DNA of 64,000 nucleotides from Polaromonas sp. (GTDB lineage: Bacteria; Pseudomonadota; Gammaproteobacteria; Burkholderiales; Burkholderiaceae_C). The translations under genes and the position numbers were made by a program. The DNA is taken from the NCBI GenBank assembly GCA_030655515.1, contig JAURVI010000010.1, forward strand, positions 1 to 64,000, in the 5' to 3' direction. Positions 45,089 to 54,921 of this stretch are shown piece after piece. The notes under the pieces are model-generated. The model did no database searches, had not been told where the DNA came from, and was given only the letters and a program-made list of their open reading frames with translations. How positions within the stretch are numbered: the first letter of the stretch is position 1; each line of letters starts with the position of its first letter.

Positions 45089-45099
45089 CCCCTTCCCCT

Positions 45100-46446
45100 T
45101 TACTTCACCAGCAAGGAATTAATCAACAGCAGGTCTTCCGGCGTCAAGGTGCCATTGGCCTGGCGCAGCTTGAGGCTGCCGACCAGCACGTCGTAGCGGG
45201 CTTTGGCCAGGTCGCGTTTGGTCTGGAACAACTGGCTTTGTGCGTTCAGCACGTCGATGTTGATGCGCACGCCGACCTGGTAGCCGAGTTTGTTGGCGTC
45301 CAAAGCGCTCTGGCTGGATGCCTCGGCCGCTTCCAGCGCCTTGACTTGCCCCTGGCCCGACAACACGCTGAAGAAGGCGGTGCGGGTGCTCAGGGCGGCG
45401 CCGCGTTTGGCGCCTTCCAGGTCGGAACGCGCCTTTTCTTCCAGCGAGAGTGTTTCCCGGATGCGGTTTTGCGTGGCGAAGCCGGCAAACAGCGGCAGGT
45501 TCAGCGCCAGGCCGACCGTTGTGTTGTTGGTGCGTGAGCTCTGGTTGGTCAGGGTGTTGCCGCTCGGGTTGCGCTGCACGCCGTAGCTGGCGGTCAGGTC
45601 CAGCGTCGGCTTGTGGCCGGCTTCGGCTTTGTTGATCTCCAGTTTGGCAACCTCCAGGTTGGCCTGGGCCTGCCGGACCGTTGGATGAACATCTTCCGAC
45701 GGCCGGATCCAGGCCGCCACGTCGTTGGGCAGCAGCGGTGGCAAGGCCAGCGGCATGAGCAGGCCTTTGGGCTGGGCGTCGGTTTTTCCGACCAGTTGGT
45801 CGAGCGCGATCTGTTTGACGCGCAAGTCGTTTTCGGCGGCAATTTCCTGGGCAATCACCAGGTCGTAGCGCGCCTGCGCTTCGCGCGCGTCGGTGATGGT
45901 CGAGGTGCCGACTTCGAAGTTGCGTTTGGCCGAAGCCAACTGCTCGGCGACCGCGGCTTTTTGTGCTCTGACAAACGCCAGCGTGTCCTGCGAGGCCAGC
46001 ACATCGAAATAGGACTGGCTGGTGCGCACGATCAGGTCTTGTTCGGCCGCTTCGAGCTGGGCTTTGGACAACTCGACCTGCTGTTTGCCCTGCTCATAGC
46101 TCGCCCAGTTGCCGGGCCGGTACAGCGGCTGCGAGGCGCTCAGCGTCGCGCTCTGGGTCGTGAAGCTGCGTTCGGTGACCGAGCTGGTGATGCTTTCATA
46201 ATTCGTGCGCGACACACCGGAGGCCAGGCCCGCCGTTGGCAAAATGCCGGCCTTGGCCTGCTCGGCCTTGGCCAGGTTCGCCTCGTACAGCGAACGGGAC
46301 GACTGGTAAGCGGCATCGTAGTCGCGCGCCGACTGGTACAGCGCCACCAGATTTTGAGCCTGGGCCGCAGGCGCCACCACCGCCAACACAGCGTTCAACG
46401 CGAGAGCCAAGGGCAGCAATGCCGGTTTTTTCAATAGCGTTGTCAT
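45100..46446 (-). CDS. tolC: TolC-family outer membrane protein
   Basis: Signal peptide; NLVALYQSARDYDAAYQSSRSLYEANLAKAEQAKAGILPTAGLASGVSR, LQANGTLTPEDLLLIN. Confidence 0.9.
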   Translation of the reverse strand: MTTLLKKPALLPLALALNAVLAVVAPAAQAQNLVALYQSARDYDAAYQSSRSLYEANLAKAEQAKAGILPTAGLASGVSRTNYESITSSVTERSFTTQSATLSASQPLYRPGNWASYEQGKQQVELSKAQLEAAEQDLIVRTSQSYFDVLASQDTLAFVRAQKAAVAEQLASAKRNFEVGTSTITDAREAQARYDLVIAQEIAAENDLRVKQIALDQLVGKTDAQPKGLLMPLALPPLLPNDVAAWIRPSEDVHPTVRQAQANLEVAKLEINKAEAGHKPTLDLTASYGVQRNPSGNTLTNQSSRTNNTTVGLALNLPLFAGFATQNRIRETLSLEEKARSDLEGAKRGAALSTRTAFFSVLSGQGQVKALEAAEASSQSALDANKLGYQVGVRINIDVLNAQSQLFQTKRDLAKARYDVLVGSLKLRQANGTLTPEDLLLINSLLVK

Positions 46447-46480
46447 GGGTGTCCTGGAAAAGGCTGCAAATTCTTTGCAT

Positions 46481-47164
46481 TTAGAAGTTGAATCTGGAAG
46501 GCTCGGGGAAGTTGAGCAGGCGCGGCGCCACCGTGTCCCAGCCTTGCGTCGTGCGCCAGGCGGCTTCACCGACGCGTGTCACCAAGGTGGCGCGCATCAT
46601 GGGCTCGAAGCCGACGATGGCGCTGAGCCGGCCGCCGGTTTTCAGCATCGCCAGCAGCGTGGCCGGCACCTCGGCCACCGAGCCGCTGAGCACGATCACA
46701 TCAAAGGGACCACTGAGCGGGTCCTTGCTGGAGACGGCCTGGCCGAGCCGGGCGGCACCGTCGCCGGTGCGTACCTCGGCGTTGTAAACGCCGGCCTTTT
46801 TCAGGTTGTTGCGTGCCGTTTCGGCCAGGTCAGGGTCGATCTCCAGTGTGATCACCTGCTGCGCGCGGTGCGCCAGCAAAGCGGCCATATAGCCGGAACC
46901 GGCACCGATTTCCAGGACTTTTTCATGCTTTTGCACAGCCAGGTCCTGCAGGACCCGGGCTTCCACCTTGGGCGACAACATGCATTGGCCGGGTTTGGGC
47001 GACAGCGCAATTTCCATGTCGGCAAAGGCCAGCGACTTCAGCGCCGCTGGCACAAAATCTTCGCGCCTGACCACGGCCAGCAAAGAAAGGACCTGGCTGT
47101 CCAGCACTTCCCAGGGGCGGATTTGCTGTTCAATCATGTTGAAGCGGGCTTGTTCGTAGTTCAT
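46481..47164 (-). CDS. pcm: protein-L-isoaspartate O-methyltransferase family
   Basis: MIEQQIRPWEVLD, QCMLSPKVEARVLQDLAVQKHEKVLEIGAGSGYMAALLAHRA. Confidence 0.88.
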   Translation of the reverse strand: MNYEQARFNMIEQQIRPWEVLDSQVLSLLAVVRREDFVPAALKSLAFADMEIALSPKPGQCMLSPKVEARVLQDLAVQKHEKVLEIGAGSGYMAALLAHRAQQVITLEIDPDLAETARNNLKKAGVYNAEVRTGDGAARLGQAVSSKDPLSGPFDVIVLSGSVAEVPATLLAMLKTGGRLSAIVGFEPMMRATLVTRVGEAAWRTTQGWDTVAPRLLNFPEPSRFNF

Positions 47165-47211
47165 GGTTGGCCTGTAAAAAAAACGGGGCGGTAGCGATTG
47201 AATCCTTGATT

Positions 47212-50200
47212 TTACCGGGGGGCCACCGGGGTGACCATCGCAGCAGGCACGGCGCGCCGGCCAGCGAATCGGCGCTTGAGCCACTGCGCCAGATCGTCGA
47301 GGTAGCAGTAAGTCACCGGCACCACCACCAGGGTCAACAGCGACGAGGTGATGACGCCGCCAATCACGGCCTGGCCCATGGGCGCGCGCTGCTCCGAGCC
47401 CTCGGTCAGCGCAAAGGCCAGCGGCACCATGCCAAAAATCATCGCCAGCGTGGTCATCAGAATCGGGCGCAGCCGGACGCGGGCGGCCATCAGCAGCGCG
47501 TCGCTGCGTTCCATGCCTTCATCTCTCATTCGGATTGCGAAGTCCACCAGCAAAATCGCATTTTTGGTGACCAGCCCCATCAGCATCACCACGCCGATGA
47601 TGGAAAACATCGACAGCGTCGAGCGGAACAGCAGCAGCGCCAGCACCACGCCGATGAGCGTCAGCGGCAGCGAGGTCATTAACGCCAGGGGCTGCAGAAA
47701 GCTCTTGAACTGGCTGGCCAGAATCATGTAGATGAACAGGATGGCCAGCACCAGCGCCGAGATCGCGTAGCCAAAAGACTCGGCCATGTTTTTGGTGGAG
47801 CCGCCGAACTGGTAGCGGTAGCCGGGCGGGAAGCTGATGCTGTCGAGCGCCTTGCGGATGTCGGTCGAGACTTCGCCGGCCGAGCGGTTGTAGACGTTGG
47901 CATTGATCGCGACTTCACGCGTCAGGTCGCGCCGGTTGATCTGGTTCGGGCCGGTGGACTCCTTCACCGTGGCGACCTGGCTCAGGCGCACGGTGCGGGC
48001 CGAGCCGTCGGCGTTGCTGCCGATGACGCTGCTGATGAAGGGCAGGCGCTCCAGGTCCTGCGGCGCGTCTCTGGCGCCAGGGGCCAGACGCACGTTCACG
48101 TCGTAGGTCTGGTCGTCCGGCGCGCGCCAGTTGCCGACGGTCTGCCCGGCCACCAGGGTGCGCAGCGAGGCGGCAATCTGCGCCACCGACAGCCCGAGGT
48201 CGGACGCAGCATCGCGATTGACATCAACCTCGATGGTCGGCTTGTCCGCCTTGAGGCTGGAGTCCAGGTCCACCAGGCCGGGAATGCCGCTGATCTTGTC
48301 CGTGACCAGTCGCGTCAGGCGTTCCAGCTCTTTCAGGTCGGCGCCCTGCAGCGAAAACTCCACCTGCTTGTTGCCGCCCACCATGTCAAGCAGGCCGATG
48401 TGCGTGACCGTGATGCCGGGCACCTGCTTGAGCCGTTCGCGCAGAATGTTCGACAACTGGTCCACGCTGCGGCTTCTGGCTTTGCGGTCCACCAGGCGCA
48501 CGTAAATGCTGGCGTACATCTTGCCCTGGGCATTGCCGGTGTTGAGGGTGGACAGCGTGTAGCTGACCTCGGGGAATTCGCGCAGGATGGTCTCGACCTG
48601 CCGGGTCTTGGCCTCGGTCGCTTCCAGAGAGGAGCCCACCGGGGTGTGGAAATTGAGCGAGGTTTCCGAGAAGTCGGCCTTGGGCACGAACTCGGTACCG
48701 AGCAGCGGCACCATGACGATACTGGTGACAAAAATCGCCACGGCCAGCCCGATGGTGGCCAGCTTGTGGCCAAGTGCCCAGCGCAGGATGCGCTGGTAGG
48801 TCTCGGCCAGCGCGTCGGTGGCGCGCTCGAACCAGCCGGTCACGCGGCCTATGGTCTTGTCGTAAAAAGTCACCGGCGCGTGGTGCTGGCCATGGGCCTC
48901 GATGCTCGGGTCGTGCCAGATGCTCGATAACATCGGGTCCAGCGTGAAGCTGACAAACATCGAGATCAGCACTGCGGCGACGATGGTGACGCCGAACTCG
49001 TGAAAGAACTTGCCGATGATGCCGCCCATGAAGCCGATGGGCAGGAATACCGCAACAATCGAAAACGTGGTGGCCAGCACCGCCAGCCCGATTTCCTGGG
49101 TGCCGTCCATCGCGGCCTGGAAGGGCCGCTTGCCCATCTGCACATGGCGCACGATGTTCTCGCGCACCACGATCGCGTCGTCAATCAGCAGGCCCACGCA
49201 CAGGCTGAGCGCCATCAAGGTGACCATGTTGATGGTGAAGCCGAACAGGTTCATGAACAAAAAAGTTCCGATGATGGAGATCGGCAAGGTCAGGCCGGTG
49301 ATCACCGTCGAGCGCCAGGAGTTCAGGAAGAGGAAAACAATCAGAATCGTGAGCAGCGCACCTTCGATCAGGGTGCGCCTGACGTTCTCGACCGCCACGC
49401 GGATGGGGCGCGAGCCGTCGCCAATCGTCTCCAGCCGGGTACCGGCCGGAAGCAGGGCCTGGAGGTCTCTGACGGACTTGTTCAGTCCGTCCACCACCGC
49501 GATGGTGTTTTCACCCTGGGCTTTCTGCACGGTCAGCAGCAGCGTGCGCTGGCCGTTGTACAGCGCCAGGCTGTCGACCTCCTGCGCGCCGTCGCGGATG
49601 GCGGCGACCTGATCCACCGTGACCGCCGTGCCCGCGCCGGTGCCGGATGTCTTGCGCGCCACGATGATCTTGCCGAAATCTTCCGGTCGTTTCATGCGGG
49701 CATCGATTTTCACGACCCGTTCCTGCGCCAGCGAACGGATGGCGCCGACCGGCAGGTCCTGGTTTTCGCTGCGCACTGCACCGACCACCTGGTCGGCCGT
49801 GATGCCCAGCGCTTCCATGGCCTGCGGGTTCAGGTAGATGTTGATCTCGCGTTTGCTGCCGCCCACCAGACTGACCGAGCCGACGCCCCGCACATTTTCA
49901 AGCCGCTTTTTCAACACCTGGTCGGCCCAGTTGGTGAGCTCGACGGCGCCGGGGACGGCGACTGCCTTGCCGGTTGCGGTGGTTGCGGCGGGTAAAACTG
50001 CAACTGACCAGATCGAGCGGCTGGCCGGATCGAAGCGCAACACACGCGGTTCCTTGACCTCATCGCGCAGCAGCGGGCGCAGGGAGGCGATCTTTTCGCG
50101 CACGTCTTCCGCCGCCTTGCGGCCGTCGATATGCAACTGGAATTCAATGATGACGACCGACTGGCCTTCGTAGCTGCGCGAAGTCAGGCTGTTGATGCCG

Positions 50201-50424
50201 GCAATCGAGTTGACGCCTTCCTCGATCTTTTTGGTGACTTCGCTTTCGACAATTTCCGGCGAAGCGCCCGGGTATTCGGTCGTGACCACCACCACCGGAA
50301 AATCAATGGCCGGAAACTGGTCCACCTGCAGGCGCTGGTAGGAGAACAGGCCCAGCACGACGATGGCCAGCATGACCATGGTCGCGAACACCGGATTTTT
50401 CAGGCTGACTTGGGTGAACCACAT
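47212..50424 (-). CDS. RND-family efflux transporter permease
   Basis: 1070 aa; FPAIDFPVVVVTTEYPGASPEIVESEVTKKIEEGVNSIAGI, LMGLVTKNAILLVDFA. Confidence 0.93.
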   Translation of the reverse strand: MWFTQVSLKNPVFATMVMLAIVVLGLFSYQRLQVDQFPAIDFPVVVVTTEYPGASPEIVESEVTKKIEEGVNSIAGINSLTSRSYEGQSVVIIEFQLHIDGRKAAEDVREKIASLRPLLRDEVKEPRVLRFDPASRSIWSVAVLPAATTATGKAVAVPGAVELTNWADQVLKKRLENVRGVGSVSLVGGSKREINIYLNPQAMEALGITADQVVGAVRSENQDLPVGAIRSLAQERVVKIDARMKRPEDFGKIIVARKTSGTGAGTAVTVDQVAAIRDGAQEVDSLALYNGQRTLLLTVQKAQGENTIAVVDGLNKSVRDLQALLPAGTRLETIGDGSRPIRVAVENVRRTLIEGALLTILIVFLFLNSWRSTVITGLTLPISIIGTFLFMNLFGFTINMVTLMALSLCVGLLIDDAIVVRENIVRHVQMGKRPFQAAMDGTQEIGLAVLATTFSIVAVFLPIGFMGGIIGKFFHEFGVTIVAAVLISMFVSFTLDPMLSSIWHDPSIEAHGQHHAPVTFYDKTIGRVTGWFERATDALAETYQRILRWALGHKLATIGLAVAIFVTSIVMVPLLGTEFVPKADFSETSLNFHTPVGSSLEATEAKTRQVETILREFPEVSYTLSTLNTGNAQGKMYASIYVRLVDRKARSRSVDQLSNILRERLKQVPGITVTHIGLLDMVGGNKQVEFSLQGADLKELERLTRLVTDKISGIPGLVDLDSSLKADKPTIEVDVNRDAASDLGLSVAQIAASLRTLVAGQTVGNWRAPDDQTYDVNVRLAPGARDAPQDLERLPFISSVIGSNADGSARTVRLSQVATVKESTGPNQINRRDLTREVAINANVYNRSAGEVSTDIRKALDSISFPPGYRYQFGGSTKNMAESFGYAISALVLAILFIYMILASQFKSFLQPLALMTSLPLTLIGVVLALLLFRSTLSMFSIIGVVMLMGLVTKNAILLVDFAIRMRDEGMERSDALLMAARVRLRPILMTTLAMIFGMVPLAFALTEGSEQRAPMGQAVIGGVITSSLLTLVVVPVTYCYLDDLAQWLKRRFAGRRAVPAAMVTPVAPR

Positions 50425-50430
50425 ACGGGC

Positions 50431-51612
50431 TTAAGGGGCTGTCTTGGGGGAAGGGGTCTGGGCCCAGCTCGGGGCCTGCGTGAACTTCACGGCCGTGCCT
50501 TCGCGCAAAGCGCCCACCGCGCCGGCGATGACGACGGCGTTTTCCGCCAGCCCCTTGACCGCCACCATGGGTTCGCCGCCCGCGCCTGGGGCGCTGTTGC
50601 CGCGTGTACCCATTTCCACCGGCTTGTGGGCCACCTGCTTGTTTTCCACCACCTGCACATAAGGCGCAGGCTTGTCGGTGCGTACCGCGCTGAGCGGAAC
50701 GGCCAGCGCCGAAATGCGCGCCGTGCCCAGCGTACCCTGCGCAAACAGGCCCTGCCGCAAGCCTGCTTGCATGGCCGTGTTGTCTATGCTCAGGTAGACC
50801 AGAACGCTGCGGCTGCCGGCTTGTGCGCTGGGGTTGGTGCGCGCCACCGTGGCCGTGACGGTTTGCGCGCTGCCTTCGAGCCGGAGCACGGCGCTCTGGC
50901 CGGGTTGCACGCTCAACGCGTCGGCCGCGCCGAGGCTGGCTTCGAGTTCGAGCCGGCGCAGATCCACGATTTCAAGCACCCGGGCGTCCACGCCCACGCG
51001 CTCTCCGGACTGCGCCAGCCGCTGCGACACCTGGCCGGACAGCGGCGCGCGCAGCACCGTGTCGTCCAGCGATTTTTTCGCCACATCCACGGCTGCCAGC
51101 GCCGCCTGGTGGTTGGCTCTGGCGGCGTTGAGATTGCCCAGCGAGGTGTCCAGCGCGGTTTTGGAAATAAAGCCCTGAGTGACCAGTGCCTGGTTGTTGT
51201 CGTACTGGCGCTGCACGATGTCAATCTGTGCCTGGGCCGAACCGGCCTGTTCCTGGAACTGCCGCACACGCGACTGGTATTCACTGGCCTCGATGCGCGC
51301 AAGAACCTGGCCGGCCTTGACAAAGTCGCCTTCACGCACGCTCAGGCCCTGCAGCTCGCCGGCGACCCGCGCCTTGACGACGGCCGAGTTGACAGCCTTG
51401 AGTGTGCCCGACACCGCCAAGCCCTGGCTGAGTTCGCGGGTTTGCGCCTGCACGACATCGGTGGCGGCCAGTTCGACCAGCGTCTGCGTCTTGTCGGCAC
51501 TGGCGGCCAGCGCCTGCTGCTGGGTTTTGCGGGCCGACAGGGCGCCCACGACGGCGGTGGCCAGCAGCAGCAAGACAATGACCGCGATGGCCCATTGGAT
51601 CGAACGTTTCAT
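50431..51612 (-). CDS. RND efflux periplasmic adaptor subunit
   Basis: KARVAGELQGLSVREGDFVKAGQVLARIEASEYQSRV; upstream in the same operon as the permease. Confidence 0.9.
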   Translation of the reverse strand: MKRSIQWAIAVIVLLLLATAVVGALSARKTQQQALAASADKTQTLVELAATDVVQAQTRELSQGLAVSGTLKAVNSAVVKARVAGELQGLSVREGDFVKAGQVLARIEASEYQSRVRQFQEQAGSAQAQIDIVQRQYDNNQALVTQGFISKTALDTSLGNLNAARANHQAALAAVDVAKKSLDDTVLRAPLSGQVSQRLAQSGERVGVDARVLEIVDLRRLELEASLGAADALSVQPGQSAVLRLEGSAQTVTATVARTNPSAQAGSRSVLVYLSIDNTAMQAGLRQGLFAQGTLGTARISALAVPLSAVRTDKPAPYVQVVENKQVAHKPVEMGTRGNSAPGAGGEPMVAVKGLAENAVVIAGAVGALREGTAVKFTQAPSWAQTPSPKTAP

Positions 51613-52394
51613 GCTTTGGCCTTGTCCTTGCGTGGGGGGGGCGCCTGGGGTGAAGGAATGCCCCCCCCGCTTTTCACTTTGTGTGATGCACGGCCCCCCG
51701 AGGGGGCTGTTTCGGGTTGGGGCGGCCCGGCACCGAAACCTATGCCGTGGAGAATGGTGTCGACCTGGGCTGCGATGTATTTTTCGGCGTTGCCCGGCAG
51801 ATCGGCGTCGGTGCAGATGCCGCTCGAATGTTTGGCCAGGATCAGGAAAATCATCGGCGCAATCACGCTGTACACCGCGTAGTCGAGGTCCACCGCGCGG
51901 AACTCGCCGCGGTCGATGCCGCGCTGCATGATGCGGCGAATCAGCTTTTGCCCCGGCCGGACGACCTCCTGCTGGTAGAAAGCGGCAATTTCCGGGAAGT
52001 TGCCGGCCTCGCTCATCATCAGCTTGGCGATGCCCGAGGCCCGGGTGGCGCCCACACGTTCCCACCATGTCGTCATGCAGTAGCGCAGCATCTCGGCTGT
52101 CGTGCCTTCAAAAGTTGCAAATTCGTCGTTCCACTCCTTGAAGCGGCCCGAGATGCTTTCGCGCACCACGGCTTTGAGCAATTCTTCCTTGCTCTGGAAA
52201 TACAGAAACAGTGTGCCTTTGGAGACGCCGGCCCGCGCGGCGACTTCTTCGGCGCGGGTCGCGGCAAAGCCTTTTTCGACAAACAAGTCGAGCGCCGCGT
52301 CCAGCAGTTCGCCGGGACGCGCCTCTTTGCGCCGCTCGCGTTTGGCGGACAGCGGGGCTGTTGTGTCGCAAGTGAAGAGTTTGGGAATCGGCAT
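51609..52394 (-). CDS. TetR/AcrR-family regulator with repeat-derived C-terminal tail
   Basis: GELLDAALDLFVEKGFAATRAEEVAARAGVSKGTLFLYFQSKEELLKAVV; C-terminus FGAGPPQPETAPSGGRASHKVKSGGG is a GPP-type repeat. Confidence 0.9.
   Translation of the reverse strand: MPIPKLFTCDTTAPLSAKRERRKEARPGELLDAALDLFVEKGFAATRAEEVAARAGVSKGTLFLYFQSKEELLKAVVRESISGRFKEWNDEFATFEGTTAEMLRYCMTTWWERVGATRASGIAKLMMSEAGNFPEIAAFYQQEVVRPGQKLIRRIMQRGIDRGEFRAVDLDYAVYSVIAPMIFLILAKHSSGICTDADLPGNAEKYIAAQVDTILHGIGFGAGPPQPETAPSGGRASHKVKSGGGIPSPQAPPPRKDKAKA
51658..51739. repeat. GPP-type palindromic repeat in the tetR 3' end
   Basis: ccccccccgcttttcactttgtgtgatgcacggccccccgagggggctgtttcgggttggggcggcccggcaccgaaa. Confidence 0.85.
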
Positions 52395-52540
52395 AAATTA
52401 CTGACTGACTGGTTAGTAATGTAGCGGGTTGCCGCTTGTCCGTCAACCGCTACGCTGATACCACTCTGACACCACCACTCTGAGACCGACGCCTGAACCG
52501 GCGCTGTCGCTCAGGTAAATTTTGGGTAAAGCCGTGGCTG

Positions 52541-53311
52541 TCAAGGCGATGCGACACGCAAGGCCAGCCATTCCTTGAGTACCACGCGCGACGATTGCAG
52601 GCCCTCGACCGACGGCAACCATTCGAGCCCCCGGTTCTGGTGGGGCAAAATATAAGCCATGGGCGCAGCGGTCACCGTGAACCCGGCGCGCTCAAACGCC
52701 TGCACCGAGCGCGGCATGTGCCAGGCATGGGTGACCAGCGCAATACGCTGGATTTTGTCCTTTTGCAGCAGCGGCCGCAGCATCCGGGCGTTCTCGAAGG
52801 TGTCGCGCGACTGGTCATCGACCCAGCGCAAGCTCAGCCCGTAGTCCTGCTGTGCCAGGCGGCGCGTGACTTCGCCTTCAGACAAGGTCTGCGCATCGGC
52901 CGCGCCCCAGCCCCGGCCGCCCGCAAAAGCCACCGGCAAGCCGGTTTGCCGGGCCAGCCACACACCGTAGCGCAGGCGCGCAGCGGCAGGCAACGAGGCT
53001 TGCGGCTCACCGTACTCCGGCGCCGTGGGCCGGACGCCGCCGCCCAGCACCACAATCGCTTGTACCCCGGTGTTTTTCAGCGAGGCCACTGACACCGGTG
53101 CAAATTGGGGCAATGCGTTCTGCGCCAGCCACACTGCCACGGCATGGCAGCTCAGGAGCCAGAGCAAAGCCACTGCGGCAAAACTCAGGGCCAGGCCGGC
53201 AGCCCGCTTTCTGGTCGCCAGCAGCAGCCCCAGCAGGGCCAGCAGCAGCGGCGCGGCGGGCGGCAGCAGCAGGGTGGCAAGAATCGGCTTGAGTTGACCC
53301 AGCTCTGTCAT
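52541..53311 (-). CDS. YdcF/ElyC-like DUF218 protein
   Basis: AIVVLGGGVRPTAPEYGEPQASLPAAARLRYGVWLARQTGLPVAFAGG, DDQSRDTFENARML, LVTHAWHMPRSVQAFERAG. Confidence 0.87.
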   Translation of the reverse strand: MTELGQLKPILATLLLPPAAPLLLALLGLLLATRKRAAGLALSFAAVALLWLLSCHAVAVWLAQNALPQFAPVSVASLKNTGVQAIVVLGGGVRPTAPEYGEPQASLPAAARLRYGVWLARQTGLPVAFAGGRGWGAADAQTLSEGEVTRRLAQQDYGLSLRWVDDQSRDTFENARMLRPLLQKDKIQRIALVTHAWHMPRSVQAFERAGFTVTAAPMAYILPHQNRGLEWLPSVEGLQSSRVVLKEWLALRVASP

Positions 53312-53492
53312 GAGGTGCCCATGTCGTTATGAAATAAATAGTTGCAAGCTGACTTGATCATTCAATCCCGCGGCATGTCGTGACCGGCCTGGCCAGGTCA
53401 GGCCGTGGCAAGGGGTTTTCGGCGTGCGGGGCTGAATGCAAAATAGTTTTCCCGGATGATCTGCGTTTGATGGATGGATAAAAGGAAGACTT

Positions 53493-54053
53493 ATGGAACA
53501 GGACAAGTTTACGGGCAGCGCCAACGAGACCATCACGCTGGGCGGCGGCTGCTTCTGGTGCATCGAAGCGGTGTTCGTGCAGGTGCGCGGCATTATTGAT
53601 GTGGAGTCGGGCTACAGCAACGGCCACATTGACAATCCCGCTTATGAGCAGGTCTGCACCGGCACCACCGGGCACAACGAGGTCGTCAGGCTGATCTATG
53701 ACCCGGCGCAGATCAGCCTGCGCGCGATTCTTGAAATCTTCTTCGTCATTCATGACCCGACCACGCTCAACCGCCAGGGCAATGACAGCGGCACGCAGTA
53801 CCGCAGCGGCATCTACTATTCAACGCCGGGGCAAAAGCAGGTGGCCGAGGAGATGGTCAGCGAGTTGAACCGGCAAAAGCTGTTCGGTATGCCGGTTGTG
53901 ACCGAGGTGCTGCCGGTATCGAACTATTCGCCGGCCGAAGAGTACCACCAGGACTTCTTCGAAAAGAACCCGAACCAGGGGTACTGCATGGCGGTGGCCG
54001 GCCCCAAGGTCGCCAAGTTTCGCAAGACCTTTTCAGCCTACGCCAAGGCCTGA
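53493..54053 (+). CDS. msrA: peptide-methionine (S)-S-oxide reductase
   Basis: LGGGCFWCIEAVFVQVRGIIDVESGYSNGH, HDPTTLNRQGNDSGTQYRSGIYY. Confidence 0.93.
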   Translation: MEQDKFTGSANETITLGGGCFWCIEAVFVQVRGIIDVESGYSNGHIDNPAYEQVCTGTTGHNEVVRLIYDPAQISLRAILEIFFVIHDPTTLNRQGNDSGTQYRSGIYYSTPGQKQVAEEMVSELNRQKLFGMPVVTEVLPVSNYSPAEEYHQDFFEKNPNQGYCMAVAGPKVAKFRKTFSAYAKA

Positions 54054-54874
54054 TGGCGTGAGGGCTCCCCTCCGGGGGGCAGCGCTTTCAGCACATTTTC
54101 CGCCGTCGCTGGTGCCGTCAGATGAACCATCTGACCATCCCCGCGCGCCAGAATCACGTCGTACACGCCGGGCATGGTGAGTGCGGCGCTGGCGCCAACG
54201 GCCAGCAGCCGGTCGTGCGCCACCGTCGAGAGAATCGGTGCCGCGGCCACGCCGCCCGCGCCGGCTCATCAGCACCACGCTGGCGCGCAACGCCATCAGC
54301 AGCGGCATCGAGTCGCCAATCGGCGAGCCGTTGGCCACGTTGCCGCCCAGGGTGCCGGCGTTGCGCACCGGCAGACCGGCAAAACGGGCGGCAAAGGCGT
54401 GCAGGTGCGGCCGGTCTTTCACCAGCGCCGCATAGGCATCGGCCAGCGGCACTGCGGCGCCTGTCGCGATGTGATGCGGATAGTCTTCAATGCGGCGCAA
54501 TTCCTGTCAAAATCCGGCGTGCAAAAGCCGCACTGGCTGGCGTGGCAATCAACCATGCTTTGTTGCGCCGGATGCAGCGTGCCGTCTTTGGCCGCGAGGT
54601 CTTCCACCGTCCACAGCGCCATGCCGTCGACCGAATGTGCCAGGCGGAGACAACTGTTGCTGGCCCGGTAGCGGATGTGATTGCCCTCGGCCTCGCCGAC
54701 CACCACCGTGCAGGCGCAGCCGCCGCCTTCGCCGCAGCCTTCCTTGGCGCCGGTGCGACCCAGGTCTTCGCGCAACAGCGCCAGCAGGGTGCGGCTGGGT
54801 GGTACATTGGCGAGCGAGACCACCTTGCCAGCCCTGACGAATTGAATGGTTTTGAGAGGCGATTGAATGTCCAT
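54050..54874 (-). pseudogene. xdhA: remnants of xanthine dehydrogenase genes xdhA and probably xdhB
   Basis: N-terminal [2Fe-2S] domain (LREDLGRTGAKEGCGEGGGCACTVVVGEAEG..DCHASQCGFCTPDF), then out of frame FAD-domain piece (FAGLPVRNAGTLGGNVANGSPIGDSMPLLMAL), then XdhB-like pieces (HDRLLAVGASAALTMPGVYDVILA / HLTAPATAENVLKAL). Confidence 0.75.
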
Positions 54875-54921
54875 GCGTGTAAGTGTGCTGTGCCTGCGCC
54901 TGTCCAGCAAGGGTTGATGTC

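Noticed and set aside
50131-51882. 583-aa forward ORF opposite the RND adaptor and TetR genes
   Set aside because: Antisense to well-supported genes; His/Arg/Gly-rich translation without motifs.
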